From positions 42,793-106,792 of the forward strand of contig JADJPG010000022.1 in the NCBI GenBank assembly GCA_016713365.1: 64,000 nucleotides of DNA, written 5' to 3'. The DNA comes from Verrucomicrobiota bacterium. GTDB taxonomy: Bacteria > Verrucomicrobiota > Verrucomicrobiia > Limisphaerales > JADJPG01. This document shows positions 10,752 to 20,325 of this stretch, piece after piece. How positions within the stretch are numbered: the stretch's first letter is position 1; the number at the start of each line of letters is the position of its first letter. Below the pieces are notes generated by a model. It was not told where the DNA came from. It ran no database searches and worked only from the letters and a program-made list of their open reading frames with translations. Position numbers and translations under genes: made by a program.

Positions 10752-13373
10752 TCACTTCGCCGCTGCGGGATCCAACAACGGTCCCAACAGTTTCTTTCCC
10801 AGCGGTTGCGCGGGCTGCGCGGCCTCAAGTTCCTGAAACAGTTCCTTCGCCCGATCGCGATCCGTCTGCGCCATCACTTGAATGATGGTGACGCATCGCG
10901 CGTACGACGGTGTGAAGAGGAGGCTTCTCCCAGCGCTCGCGAGAAACATCTCGACGGCGCCGCTTAAATCCCCAGCGCCTTCTTTGACCAAACCTTTCAA
11001 GTAAATGTCCCGGGCCGCCATGAACCCCTTGAGATCCGACGCGAAGCGTTCGTCACTCAAATCAAACCCGCTCTTTGCCAGCGCGCTCTCATTCAACTGA
11101 CATTTCTCAAGCACGGAGAGCAGCAATGCCTCAACCCGCACGTCGCGCTTCACGGCGAACCGCGGCGCCGCGAACAACACCACCGGCGAATTGTCCGTGC
11201 TGAGCGGCGCCGAACCCGCAAAGCGATCCAACGTTCCGGCATCCGCCACGAAACACCCGGCGAGATTGATGAAGCGTTCCAGCCCAACGCCCCGTAGCCG
11301 GCTGCGCAACTCGCCATCCGCAAGCCTCTTCTCGAACAAGCCCTGCTCGAAAACCGGTTTATCCAGGGTCCCCACCAGCGCCAGCGCCGGAATATCCACG
11401 TTAAAATGCAGCAGGAATCCTCGCGTCTCCGAAAACGTGTCGAGAAATGTTCGAACGATGGAGCGCATCACCGGTTCCTCCAACTGATGTAACGGCAGCC
11501 ATTGACAGAACAATCCTCCCGGTGCCAGCCGCTCACGCACCGCTTGAAAATGTTCCTTTGTGTAGAGGAACCCCGCGCCGTCATGCGCTGGATGAAACAG
11601 GTCCGCGACAATCACGTCGTAACGATTCGTCGTCACCCGCACGAAGCGCCGTGCATCCGCCGACAACACACGCCCGCCCTTTTTCGGCAATGGCCCTTCA
11701 TTCTCCGGTTCGAAATGGTGCATCAGGCTAATCACCTCCGCAACCAGTTCCACACCATCCACCGTCAACTCCGGATGCGCCGTGGCCGCGCCCAAAGTCA
11801 CCCCGGTCCCCGGACCGAGAAACAACGCCCGCCGCGGCGCCGGATGTAACAGCAGCGGCAGATGCGCCTGACGTCGCTCCGCCATCGCGGCCGCCGTCCC
11901 ACCCATTTGCAGGCGATTGTTCACGCGCAGACTGCGATGCCCATCTGCGGTTTTCACCACCGCCACCGAAGCCATTGCGCCATCTTGGTACGCGATCACT
12001 TCTGCGCCCGGCAGTTTGTCCACGATCCGAAGGTCAGCCATCGCCGCCAAACCCAGAGCAACCGGCACTGCCGCCAACAGCCAGCCCACCTTCCGCCAGT
12101 TTGGAACAACGAGCAGATAGCCAACGCCCAACGCCAGCGCGGTCGTCTTCGTGCCCAGCAGCGGTAACAGCACGGCTCCCACCAACCCAGCCGCCGCGCA
12201 GCCCAGCGTATTCACCGCGCCGGCACGCCCGACTCCTCCGTCCTCCCGCCGAGCGCTCTGCACCAGGTGACTGAACGTCGCGCCCATCAGCACCGTGGGA
12301 ATCAAAAACGCCACCGCAGCCATTAGCGATTCCCCCAACGCCGCCGCAGTCAACGATTCACCGACACCACCGCGAATCGCCGAATAGATCGGCCGCCCAA
12401 AATGCAGTAAGGCCGCACTCAACAGGCACGCTGCAGCAAGCGCCGTGAGCAACCGGCTCAATGACCAACGCATCACCCGGCGCACAATTCCTTCGCTGAT
12501 ACCACGCTCCCCCGATCGCCGTCCCGACCAGATACACCGCCAGCGCCGACGCATAGCTGTAGACCGTGTTCTCCAACACCTGCGACAGGAGCCGCACCAC
12601 CACGATCTCAAACCCGATGCCGAGAAATCCTGTGATGAACAATGTCGTTGCCAAACGTGTCGACGAAATACCCCGGCTGTCGCAGTCGCCGCGACGGATG
12701 CTGAACGATTCCTGGTTCGCTCCTCACGCTGACGGTTCTCGGGTCCGCGTTTCTCTGCACCCCAGAATCTCCACGCCGCCACAGCGCAAATCACATTCAC
12801 CGCCGCCAGGACTCCGAGGGTCGCGCGAAATCCGAGGGCCGGCATCACAACGAAAACCGTCCCCAGCGTTCCCGCCACCGCGCCGAACGTGTTCGCCGCG
12901 TAGATCGCACCGATGCAACGGCTTTTTGCCATCAGCGGAGATAGAAGCCGCTCCATCGCCGGAAGCGTCGCGCCCATCGCCGCCGTGGCGGGCAACAACG
13001 TCACAAAAGGCAACAGGAACACCACGCTCCATTGTCGAAAAGCCGACGGCTCAGGCCCGATGAGTTGCACCGCCAGTTGATTCACCAGCGGAATGGTCAA
13101 TGCCGTCAGTAAACCAAAACCACCGATCACGATCTCGATCCCGACATACCATCGGACTGCGTTCGACGAGGAACCGATACGCTGATCGAAATACCATCCG
13201 CCCACTGCGAGTCCGCCGAGAAACGCTGAGGCGACTCCGAGCATCGCTGGCGTCTCGTGCCCCAGCCCGGCGGCGAACATGCGCACCCAGACCATCTGGT
13301 AGCCCAACCCCGCCGCACCGGAGAGCGCGAACAGGACGTACAACCAGAGAGGGCCGCGGGCGCGATTCATCAT
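10752..13373 (-). CDS. Membrane-fused spermidine synthase-like protein (two frameshifts)
   Basis: About 873 residues: an N-terminal multi-helix membrane part resembling MFS/SpeE-fused proteins, then a Rossmann methyltransferase-type domain of the spermidine synthase family (SAM-type loop GPGTGVTLGAA, then VDGVELVAEV, VIVADLFHPAHDG). A C-terminal tail of about 170 residues is helical. Read in one frame, residues about 228-300 are nonsense (Arg/Trp/Ser-rich). The missing membrane segment (LATTLFITGFLGIGFEIVV...) lies in the next frame at about 12500-12660, so there are two compensating shifts near 12670 and 12500. The start at 13373 overlaps the queD stop as TGATG, which favours translational coupling. 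Whether it makes a polyamine cannot be told; many such fusions are uncharacterised. Confidence 0.75.
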   Translation of the reverse strand: MMNRARGPLWLYVLFALSGAAGLGYQMVWVRMFAAGLGHETPAMLGVASAFLGGLAVGGWYFDQRIGSSSNAVRWYVGIEIVIGGFGLLTALTIPLVNQLAVQLIGPEPSAFRQWSVVFLLPFVTLLPATAAMGATLPAMERLLSPLMAKSRCIGAIYAANTFGAVAGTLGTVFVVMPALGFRATLGVLAAVNVICAVAAWRFWGAEKRGPENRQREERTRNRSASVAATATAGVFRRHVWQRHCSSQDFSASGLRSWWCGSCRRCWRTRSTAMRRRWRCIWSGRRSGERGISEGIVRRVMRWSLSRLLTALAAACLLSAALLHFGRPIYSAIRGGVGESLTAAALGESLMAAVAFLIPTVLMGATFSHLVQSARREDGGVGRAGAVNTLGCAAAGLVGAVLLPLLGTKTTALALGVGYLLVVPNWRKVGWLLAAVPVALGLAAMADLRIVDKLPGAEVIAYQDGAMASVAVVKTADGHRSLRVNNRLQMGGTAAAMAERRQAHLPLLLHPAPRRALFLGPGTGVTLGAATAHPELTVDGVELVAEVISLMHHFEPENEGPLPKKGGRVLSADARRFVRVTTNRYDVIVADLFHPAHDGAGFLYTKEHFQAVRERLAPGGLFCQWLPLHQLEEPVMRSIVRTFLDTFSETRGFLLHFNVDIPALALVGTLDKPVFEQGLFEKRLADGELRSRLRGVGLERFINLAGCFVADAGTLDRFAGSAPLSTDNSPVVLFAAPRFAVKRDVRVEALLLSVLEKCQLNESALAKSGFDLSDERFASDLKGFMAARDIYLKGLVKEGAGDLSGAVEMFLASAGRSLLFTPSYARCVTIIQVMAQTDRDRAKELFQELEAAQPAQPLGKKLLGPLLDPAAAK

Positions 13374-13732
13374 CACGATTCGCCCCGGTAAACACAGCGC
13401 GACTGGCACGTCTCCGCCACCACGATCTCAGTCAGCAACGGCAGCTTCGGCTTGAGCTTCTTCCAGATCCAAATCGCCAGCATCTCGCTGGTTGGATTCT
13501 CCAAACCAGGAATCTCGTTCAGGTAGTAATGGTCCAGCTTCGCCCAGATGGGTTTGAACGCCGCCGAAATATCCGCGTAATCCATCACCCAGCCCAGTTT
13601 CGGATCACACGGCCCCGCCACCGCGATCTCCACGCTGAAGCTGTGCCCGTGCAGGCGGCGGCACTTGTGAGTCTTGGGTAATAGCGGGAGCAGATGCGCC
13701 GCCTCGAACTGAAATGTTTTCCGAAGTTCCAT
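13373..13732 (-). CDS. queD: 6-carboxytetrahydropterin synthase (QueD/PTPS family)
   Basis: 119 residues, normal length for bacterial QueD, which converts 7,8-dihydroneopterin triphosphate to 6-carboxytetrahydropterin for queuosine/7-deazaguanine synthesis. The zinc-binding histidines are visible in FQFEAAH and LHGHS, and the catalytic cysteine in HKCRRLHGHS. The C-terminal ENPTSEMLAIWIW and VAETCQSRCVYRG motifs fit the family. The start is the ATG at 13732 (MELRKTFQFEAAH); longer in-frame upstream sequence is Arg-rich and not family-like. It sits 10 bases after luxC and overlaps the next gene by one base. No other queuosine gene is in the window, so its membership in this operon is notable. 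Confidence 0.9.
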   Translation of the reverse strand: MELRKTFQFEAAHLLPLLPKTHKCRRLHGHSFSVEIAVAGPCDPKLGWVMDYADISAAFKPIWAKLDHYYLNEIPGLENPTSEMLAIWIWKKLKPKLPLLTEIVVAETCQSRCVYRGES

Positions 13733-13742
13733 GTGTTTAATC

Positions 13743-15103
13743 TTATTGTTCCCAGCCAATCCACTCCACCAAATCACCCAAAGCCGGCCGGCCATCGTGT
13801 CGCCACGTGAGCGGCGGATTCTGCATCTGACCCAGCGGACAAATCCGCGTCGCGCCCCAGCTCCCAAAACGGGTCGCCAACTCCTGCGCGCGATCATCGG
13901 GCGCGGCGATGCCCACCGTCGACACCTGTCCGCGCACCGCGTCCGCCTGACGCAATGCTTCATCGAGGTTCGGAATCGCCTTCACATAGATGAACCGGTT
14001 CAGGCACGACACTTGAAACTGCGCATCAGCCTCGTAAACCACTGTCCACGCGGTGGAACCCTCGCTCGCCCATACTTGCGTTTCCGTTACCGCCACGGCC
14101 CGCACCCGATAGAAGTCCCGGCGGGAAGTGATCGTCGCGCTCAGCTCCACGGAAATCTCCCCACGCGGTTCATCGCGCTCACACCGGGTCAACTCCTCCG
14201 CCAGCTTCTCCGCAAACATCTCCGGCGAGACCGCGCCACCAGTCTCCGCATAAATCAGGTGGGGCGACAGACACCCGAGCTGGTTCCACGCAATGACATC
14301 CTCCGCCGCGCGGGCCACAATCTTCTTCACGCCAAATCCGGACAACACATCGCGTGTGACGTAGCCGAAACTCACCCGGTGACCGTAACCGAGGAAGCGC
14401 ACGCTCCGCGGCAGCCGCCGCTGAATGTCAGCGAGCGTCTCATCAGAGCCCGTCGCGGTGACACAGCTGGCTTCAGCAAACAGCGCGGCTTCAAGCGCCG
14501 CATCGCCTCCACGCCATTCGGCAATCTCCAGACAAGAAGCCAGTTTGGCATCCGCCTCATACAACGAATGCGCGAACAGTCGCGGAAGAAACGACGCACC
14601 ACGGCCGCACTTCACGAACTGCGCGGAGCGGGTCAACAATCCCAGCACGATGCTCAGCAATGTCGGGTTCGGAATGTTGCCCGCGGCGATGTGCACGAGA
14701 AGTTCCGGACCGCGAACCATCGCCGCTCGCTGCAGCTTCCCTTCAGCTGCAGTTGCACACATTTCATCGAGCCGATGCGCATGCCCCAGTTCCTGGACGA
14801 GGAGGGCGTGAAGGTTCTCCCGCGTCAGCTCCTGGAAAAAAGAATCCAGCCCGCGCACCAGCGTGGCGTGTGAAAAACCAGTCGCCGCTGGACCTTGGTC
14901 GAGCGCCAGCTTGCGGAACGGGTAATCCGGCTGCAGCCAGTTCTCAGCGAGGTCACTGATCAATTTGATCAACTGGGCCGTCGTGCGGACGCCAGGTATT
15001 GTTCGCGATTCCGCTTCAGGGTCACGCAGGCGTCCGCGATCGTCTGCGGGGAAAGCTCCGCTCCCGGCGGTAGGTCGGCGATGAAGTAATTGGGCAGGTT
15101 CAT
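13743..15103 (-). CDS. luxC: LuxC-type acyl-CoA/acyl-protein reductase (one frameshift)
   Basis: About 453 residues. LuxC-family enzymes reduce an activated acyl group to an aldehyde using NADPH. Family features are PELLVHIAAGNIPNP, KCGRGASFLPRLF, the GHRVSFGYV segment, SPHLIYAE and the C-terminal RICPLGQMQNPPLTWRHDG region. The real start is ATG 15103 (MNLPNYFIADLPPG), which overlaps the MFS stop by ATGA. From there the frame reads to about 14987, where one base is missing (GCGTCCGC, probably TCCCGC), and continues in the frame ending at 13743. The gene sits between an MFS gene and queD, with luxE at the operon head. There are no luxAB or luxD genes nearby, so bioluminescence is not implied. 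Confidence 0.85.
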
Positions 15104-16350
15104 GGTGCCGAAGTTTTGACGTCCTCGGTAACAGGGTGTTCACGCCGCTGCACCGCCTGCAATGCCGGAAGTCCAACCAGCGAAATCATCAGGAAGCCCG
15201 CCAGCATCGCGTATGTCCCGTAGAAACTTTCAGGCTGGGCGGCTCGCGCCCCGAAGCCCTCAACAATGTGCCCGATGATCCAGTGCAAGAGATTGCCCAG
15301 CAAACCACCGACCGTAATCCACAGTCCGAACGCCCGCCCGCGCACCGAGTCATGCACCGCCAGCATTACGCCCGCCTCCACAATCGGATAGCTCGCCATG
15401 AAGAAGAATCCGTAAGCCATCAATACGAAGAAGAACAGATGGCTTTTGGAGCCCGGCAAATGGGGAAACAGAACGATGATGATCGCCGCGATCAAATGCA
15501 CAGCGCACGCCCAGCGCTTCCGTCCACGATCGCTCAAGTGACCAAACAGTGGATTGCTGATTACCGTCGCAAGAAAGATTCCGCTCAATGCCACGCCCGT
15601 TTCCTTCACCGAAAAGCCGTGGGCATTTTGCAGGAACAACGAACCCAAACTCCCCATGCTGCTCCCTGTGAAGTCCCGCAGGCAAAACGCCAGCGCCGCC
15701 GCGACAAAAAATCCGGCCGCGGCCGGACTGCCGAACAACTTCTCCGAACGCTTCCGCTCATGCGGCACGGTCACAATGGTCGGCGTGTCATCCGCCAACC
15801 ACTGAAACAACACGGCGCATACCACTCCGAGAATCCCCATCTCGAGCACCGGCGTCCGCCAGTCTCCGGACTGCGCAGCACGCCAGCCGGAATAGATCGG
15901 TCCGAAGAAGAATCCCGCACCCGCGCCAATGCCGATTAGCCCAAGGGCGCGGCCGGTGTTTACAGGATAGAGCCGCGCGATCAACGCCGTCGCCGCCGGA
16001 TGAAAGAAACTCCCGCCGAAACCCGCGACCACCACCGACGCCAGCGCCAGCGGATACGACGGCGCCAGCGCGAGACCGATGAAGCCAAGGCTGTTGATCG
16101 CGAGGCCGAGACCGAGAAGTTTCTTCCGACTAAAGCGATCCGCCAACACACCCATTGGATAGCTCGGCAGGAAATACGAGAGCATCATCAGCGTCACCAT
16201 GAAGGTCGCCGACCCTACGCTGTCCAGGTGGAAGCTTTTCTGAATCGGAAGATACAGCGGCATCAACGCAACCTGATAGAGATGCGTGAACGCGTGCAGC
16301 ACCGAAACCAGGGTCAGCGTGCGAACTTTATGTGAGGAATCGTGACTCAT
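15100..16350 (-). CDS. MFS transporter
   Basis: 416 residues with 12 predicted transmembrane helices. The MFS loop motif is visible as GVLADRFSRKKLLGLG after helix 2, and its half-repeat as GHLSDRGRKRWAC after helix 8. The start MSHDSSHKVRTL lies 4 bases after the luxE stop, and its stop overlaps the luxC start by 4 bases. It is therefore co-translated between the two acyl-reductase subunits and could export or import their substrate or product. Substrate specificity cannot be read from the sequence. Confidence 0.85.
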   Translation of the reverse strand: MSHDSSHKVRTLTLVSVLHAFTHLYQVALMPLYLPIQKSFHLDSVGSATFMVTLMMLSYFLPSYPMGVLADRFSRKKLLGLGLAINSLGFIGLALAPSYPLALASVVVAGFGGSFFHPAATALIARLYPVNTGRALGLIGIGAGAGFFFGPIYSGWRAAQSGDWRTPVLEMGILGVVCAVLFQWLADDTPTIVTVPHERKRSEKLFGSPAAAGFFVAAALAFCLRDFTGSSMGSLGSLFLQNAHGFSVKETGVALSGIFLATVISNPLFGHLSDRGRKRWACAVHLIAAIIIVLFPHLPGSKSHLFFFVLMAYGFFFMASYPIVEAGVMLAVHDSVRGRAFGLWITVGGLLGNLLHWIIGHIVEGFGARAAQPESFYGTYAMLAGFLMISLVGLPALQAVQRREHPVTEDVKTSAP

Positions 16351-16354
16351 CCGA

Positions 16355-17470
16355 TTAACGACCGATCGACATCAACGAACATCCGCGCGCTTCAGCCGTT
16401 GCCGCGCGCCCGATCAGTTCAAAACCTTCTCCGCGACGAACCGCCATGTCTTCGGTTTGCACGGCGGACACCGACCAGAGATTGGCGAGGTCGATGATGC
16501 GCACCAACCCAGTCTCGCCCTCGGCCACTTCCCGACCGGTTTCTGGAGAAATGATCAACGCACGTGCCCATGGAGGGAAATGGAACACGCGCCCACCATC
16601 CGCAGCGGTGCGCGGAACGTCGTAGGCTTGGGAACTCAATTCACTCATCCCGTATTCGCAGATGATCGACTCAGCCGAAACGCCCAGCCGATCGCAAAGC
16701 AACGCGTGCAGCTCCTCCTTTGGCATTGAACGGGATCGACCCTTGTAACCGCCTGTTTCAAGAACCCGTGAGCCCGTCGGCAACAGGAATCTCACATCGC
16801 GAGCGATCAATGTATCGATCCAGTTCACGAAGCTGAACGCCGTCCCGACGAGAAACACCGGCGCACTTGCCGACCGCAACGCGTCTTCCAATGCCTGTGT
16901 GTTCAGTTCCCAAGACCCGTCGACATTGAGGAACCCGTGGAAGGCTGAATCGGGGGCAGCGCACTCGCGACGCAGCGTTTCGAACATATGAACCAGCGAT
17001 GAATGCGGCACGGCTTCCGGCCCGGGCGTCAGCGAAATCATCCGCAACGCCCCCAGCCATTCGTCGAGGAGACATCGACGAAACCAGGTCACCAGAGAGA
17101 CTTCATAGAGCGCGAGTGATTGGGCGCTGTGAAAATGCCGGCTGGGTCGCTGTTCCGTGGTGCCGCTCGAATGGAAGACTCGCGTCCGGTCGTTGACTGG
17201 TAGACTAGTCACTTCGAGTTCCTTGAAACCCGACGTGGGCATCGCGGGAATCTGTCTCCATTCGGACACGTTCTGTGGCTCCACTCCGAGCGCCTGGCAC
17301 CAGCACCGATACGCGGCGTTATCCTGGTACTGAATGCCAAACCATTCGACGGCGAGGGAATTGAACTCGGCTTCGGACTCCGCAGGGGAAATTCGTGAAG
17401 CGCCCAAAGAGCGCGTCATGAAACGAACCAGGCGCTCCGCGCACCGGTCAAAGGTGGAATCAATTGTCAT
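16355..17470 (-). CDS. luxE: LuxE-type acyl-protein synthetase
   Basis: 371 residues, the usual length of LuxE, which activates a carboxylic acid as an acyl-adenylate and passes it to LuxC as an acyl-enzyme. Visible family features are AMPTSGFKELEVTS, the phosphate-binding loop VFHSSGTTEQRPSRH and EYGMSELSSQAYD. The start is ATG 17470 (MTIDSTFDRCAERL); upstream in-frame residues are unlike the family. It heads a minus-strand operon luxE-MFS-luxC-queD-spermidine-synthase-like and is divergent from the Nramp-like gene. LuxC/E without luciferase implies a fatty or other carboxylic acid reductase whose product is unknown. Confidence 0.85.
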   Translation of the reverse strand: MTIDSTFDRCAERLVRFMTRSLGASRISPAESEAEFNSLAVEWFGIQYQDNAAYRCWCQALGVEPQNVSEWRQIPAMPTSGFKELEVTSLPVNDRTRVFHSSGTTEQRPSRHFHSAQSLALYEVSLVTWFRRCLLDEWLGALRMISLTPGPEAVPHSSLVHMFETLRRECAAPDSAFHGFLNVDGSWELNTQALEDALRSASAPVFLVGTAFSFVNWIDTLIARDVRFLLPTGSRVLETGGYKGRSRSMPKEELHALLCDRLGVSAESIICEYGMSELSSQAYDVPRTAADGGRVFHFPPWARALIISPETGREVAEGETGLVRIIDLANLWSVSAVQTEDMAVRRGEGFELIGRAATAEARGCSLMSIGR

Positions 17471-17490
17471 GCGGTTTTGTTTGTCACGGT

Positions 17491-17517
17491 CTTGGCTGGT
17501 TTTCCGCCACAGCCAAG
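17491..17517. promoter_or_regulatory. Inverted repeat in the divergent luxE/Nramp spacer
   Basis: Perfect 8-base arms CTTGGCTG / CAGCCAAG separated by 11 bases, inside the 149-base spacer between two divergently transcribed genes. The position suits an operator or a 5'-UTR hairpin for either gene. I could not identify convincing -35/-10 elements here. Confidence 0.3.
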
Positions 17518-17619
17518 CTCCAGTTTGATATACCGCCCGCCCGCTGGGAGCAAGCCGGCTTTTCGGCCGCCAGCCGCTTGGGCATTGACGCCATTTTCCG
17601 TCGCCGCCTACGCTCGCGC

Positions 17620-18978
17620 ATGACCTCCGCGCCCGATTCGACGTCGAACGTTTCCCCACGCTCGGCGCCCACCGATCTGCCTGGCATCCTGAAGCAGCTC
17701 GGGCCCGGCCTGATCATCAGCGCCGTCATCGTCGGGTCGGGCGAACTCATCGTCACGCCTAAGCTCGGCGCAGCCGTCGGCTTCCAGCTCCTGTGGTTCA
17801 TCATCATCGGCTGCTTCATCAAGGTGTTCGTGCAGATCGAACTAGGCCGCTTCGCCATCGCGAACCGAATGACGACTTTGCAGGCCATGAACACCATGCC
17901 CGGCCCGCGGTTCATCGTGTCGTGGCTGGTCTGGCTGTGGCTGCTGATGTACATCGCTCTCGTCTTCCAAGTCGCCGGCATGGTCGGCGGACTCGCGAGC
18001 GTGTGCGAACTCGCCGGCTTCCCGCTGAAGAACTGGCTGCTCACGATCCTGGTCGCCGCGTCCTGCGCCGTGTTGCTCGTCGTCGGGCGTTATTCACTTG
18101 TCGAAAAACTCTCCACTGCGCTGGTCGCACTCTTCGTGCTCGCCACGTTGATCGCCGTTGGCGCATTGCAAACGACGGAGTTCGCCATCACCACGGCGCA
18201 ACTCGGCTCCGGCTTAACCTTCCAGCTTCCCGAGAAGTTCACGACCGCCTTCGCCGCGTTTGGCATCATCGGCGTCGGTGCCTCGGAGCTCATCTACTAT
18301 CCCTACTGGTGTCTGGAGAAAGGCTACGGCCAGGCCATCGGACCCAACGATCAATCGCCCGGCTGGCGGCTGCGCGCGATGGGTTGGATGCGCATCATGC
18401 GCATCGACGCCTGGGTGTCCTTCGCCATCTACACTACCACCACGCTCGCGTTCTACCTGCTCGGCGCGGCGATTCTGCACGCGAAAGGTTTGCAGGTGGA
18501 GAACAGCCAGATGATCAGCACGCTCTCGCACATGTATCGGGAGACCTTCGGTCAATGGAGCTTCTGGCTGTTCCTGCTCGGCGCCTTTGCCGTGCTTTAC
18601 TCGACCGTTTTCGGTGCCACGGCATCGAACGCCCGGCTCTTCGCCGATGCCCTGTCCCTCTACGGCATCGTGAATTACAAGACGCCGGAAGATCGCACCC
18701 GCTGGGTGAAGATCGGCTGCGTCCTGCTCCCCATCGCGTTCGCGGCGGTCTACCTGACGCTCGGCGATCCCGTCTCGCTGGTCTTTGTCGGTGCGCTGGC
18801 CCAAGGCATCATGCTGCCCTTCCTCGGCATCGCAGCGCTTCACTTTCACTACCACCGCACCGATCCTGCACTCAAGCCCGCCCGCCTCTGGGTCATCCTC
18901 CTGTTGATTTCCGTCTTTGCGATGGTTGTCGCCGGCGGCTACAAAATCATCGAGGAACTCGGCAAAGTCCTTCGCTAA
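17620..18978 (+). CDS. Nramp-related membrane transporter
   Basis: 452 residues with about 11 hydrophobic helices (GLIISAVIVGSGELIVTP, FQLLWFIIIGCFIKVFVQ, and so on) in the Nramp/LeuT-fold pattern. The helix-1 region reads IVGSGELIVTP in place of the canonical DPGN metal-binding motif, and the helix-6 region reads GVGASELIYYPYWC with no MPH motif. This places it among Nramp-related proteins whose substrate may not be a divalent metal. The start is ATG 17620 (MTSAPDSTSN); earlier in-frame codons overlap luxE and its promoter. An SDR gene follows after 12 bases, probably on the same transcript. Confidence 0.75.
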   Translation: MTSAPDSTSNVSPRSAPTDLPGILKQLGPGLIISAVIVGSGELIVTPKLGAAVGFQLLWFIIIGCFIKVFVQIELGRFAIANRMTTLQAMNTMPGPRFIVSWLVWLWLLMYIALVFQVAGMVGGLASVCELAGFPLKNWLLTILVAASCAVLLVVGRYSLVEKLSTALVALFVLATLIAVGALQTTEFAITTAQLGSGLTFQLPEKFTTAFAAFGIIGVGASELIYYPYWCLEKGYGQAIGPNDQSPGWRLRAMGWMRIMRIDAWVSFAIYTTTTLAFYLLGAAILHAKGLQVENSQMISTLSHMYRETFGQWSFWLFLLGAFAVLYSTVFGATASNARLFADALSLYGIVNYKTPEDRTRWVKIGCVLLPIAFAAVYLTLGDPVSLVFVGALAQGIMLPFLGIAALHFHYHRTDPALKPARLWVILLLISVFAMVVAGGYKIIEELGKVLR

Positions 18979-18990
18979 CCCGCCACTCCT

Positions 18991-19758
18991 ATGTTCAGCC
19001 TCCAGAACAAAATCACCCTCGTCACCGGAGCCGGCTCCGGTATTGGCGCAGCGATCGCCGAAGCGTTTGCCAAGGCTGGCGCACACGTGTTCGTCGCGGA
19101 CCGCGATGCGACAGGCGGACACGTCACTGTCGACAAAATCAAAGCCACCAAAGCCTCGGCGGAATTCATCGCGCTGGACGTAACGTCTGAAGCCGACTGC
19201 GAACGCGTCCGACAGACCGTTCATTCTGCTTTCGGTCGGCTCGATGTCCTCGTGAACAACGCCGGCATTGGTCACGTCGGCACCCTACTCCAGACCAACG
19301 GCGCCGACTTGGACCGCATGTATTCGGTCAACGTCCGTGGCGTGTTCAATGTCACCAAGGCGTTTCTCGCCGGAATGATTGAGCACAAGGTCGGCAATGT
19401 GATTAACCTCGCTTCCATCGGGGGCGTCGTCGCTGTGCGCGATCGTCTCGCCTATTGCACCACAAAGTTCGCCGTCGTCGGCTTCACCAAATCGATCGCA
19501 CTCGACCACGCGAAGCAAGGTATCCGCTGCAACTGTATCTGTCCCGGCCGTGTTGAAACCCCGTTCGTCACCGCGCGCTTGAAGGAGTATCCCGATCCCG
19601 TCGCCGCATACAAAGAAATGGCCTCCACCCAGGCGCTGGGCCGCATGGCCAAACCCGACGAAATCGCCGCCGCCGCGCTCTACCTCGCCAGCGACGAATC
19701 TTCGTTCATGACCGGCAGCGAATTCATCATCGACGGCGGCTGGAGCGCGGGGAAGTAG
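18991..19758 (+). CDS. SDR family NAD(P)-dependent oxidoreductase
   Basis: 255 residues, a classical short-chain dehydrogenase. The cofactor loop is TGAGSGIG (residues about 12-19), NNAG is present, the catalytic Ser is in NLASIGG, the YxxxK motif reads YCTTK, and the C-terminal GSEFIIDGGW is typical. An acidic residue after beta-2 (VADRD) favours NAD over NADP. It lies 12 bases after the Nramp-related gene. The physiological alcohol or ketone is unknown. Confidence 0.85.
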   Translation: MFSLQNKITLVTGAGSGIGAAIAEAFAKAGAHVFVADRDATGGHVTVDKIKATKASAEFIALDVTSEADCERVRQTVHSAFGRLDVLVNNAGIGHVGTLLQTNGADLDRMYSVNVRGVFNVTKAFLAGMIEHKVGNVINLASIGGVVAVRDRLAYCTTKFAVVGFTKSIALDHAKQGIRCNCICPGRVETPFVTARLKEYPDPVAAYKEMASTQALGRMAKPDEIAAAALYLASDESSFMTGSEFIIDGGWSAGK

Positions 19759-19790
19759 CCGGCGCCCAATTCCTGATTTCAGGGTTAGCA

Positions 19791-20252
19791 TCAACTTCCC
19801 GACCGGGCGTCGTTTCGGGATTCTCCCGAAAACATCTTGGGATGACTCTTCGTATAACTCTCAAAGAGGTTCGCCACACCTTCTTCGGATTGGTACAGCT
19901 CTGTGGTCAGGTCACTCAGCTTGTCCCATTGCAGTTCGTCCGGTAGATCGCAAAGAACTCTTCTACGTTCCAAGATTCCGACGGGCACCTGGTTATCTGG
20001 AAAAAAAGCCATGGCACGTCGGAGAATATCGGCCGTCTGATTCGCTCCAATCCTCTCCAACGCGACAAGAACTTCGCCGGAGTACGCTCCAGAGTCGTTG
20101 AAGAAGAACTGGTGAAGCCCACCATTGTTTGGCTCCACCTGAAACCACCAAAGCGAGAAGAACATTTTTTCGCCATCCGTGAAGCTTTGATAGCCACCCG
20201 TGGCCAGCCGATCCATCAATTCTGCCATCTTGTTTGGTTCTATATCACTCAT
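19791..20252 (-). CDS. DUF4375 (DMP19-like) protein
   Basis: 153 residues, cytoplasmic. The central block FFSLWWFQVEPNNGGLHQFFFNDSG is characteristic of the DUF4375/DMP19 family, followed by the helical LVALERIGANQTADIL. The family includes the white-spot-syndrome DNA-mimic protein DMP19 and many bacterial proteins of unknown function. The gene is a single unit, convergent with the SDR gene. Confidence 0.7.
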   Translation of the reverse strand: MSDIEPNKMAELMDRLATGGYQSFTDGEKMFFSLWWFQVEPNNGGLHQFFFNDSGAYSGEVLVALERIGANQTADILRRAMAFFPDNQVPVGILERRRVLCDLPDELQWDKLSDLTTELYQSEEGVANLFESYTKSHPKMFSGESRNDARSGS

Positions 20253-20325
20253 GGTCTTTACTCCTCTCCGCTCGAAGAAAAGGCGCTTGGAACCATGTCA
20301 TCGTTCACCTATTGAATACACACAT

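Noticed and set aside
13373..13963. Longer N-terminus for the QueD protein
   Set aside because: The upstream 77 codons overlap luxC in another frame and are Arg-rich; the family starts at MELRKTFQFEAAH.
13743..17470. Bioluminescence operon
   Set aside because: luxC and luxE are present but luxA, luxB and luxD are absent, so light production is not supported.
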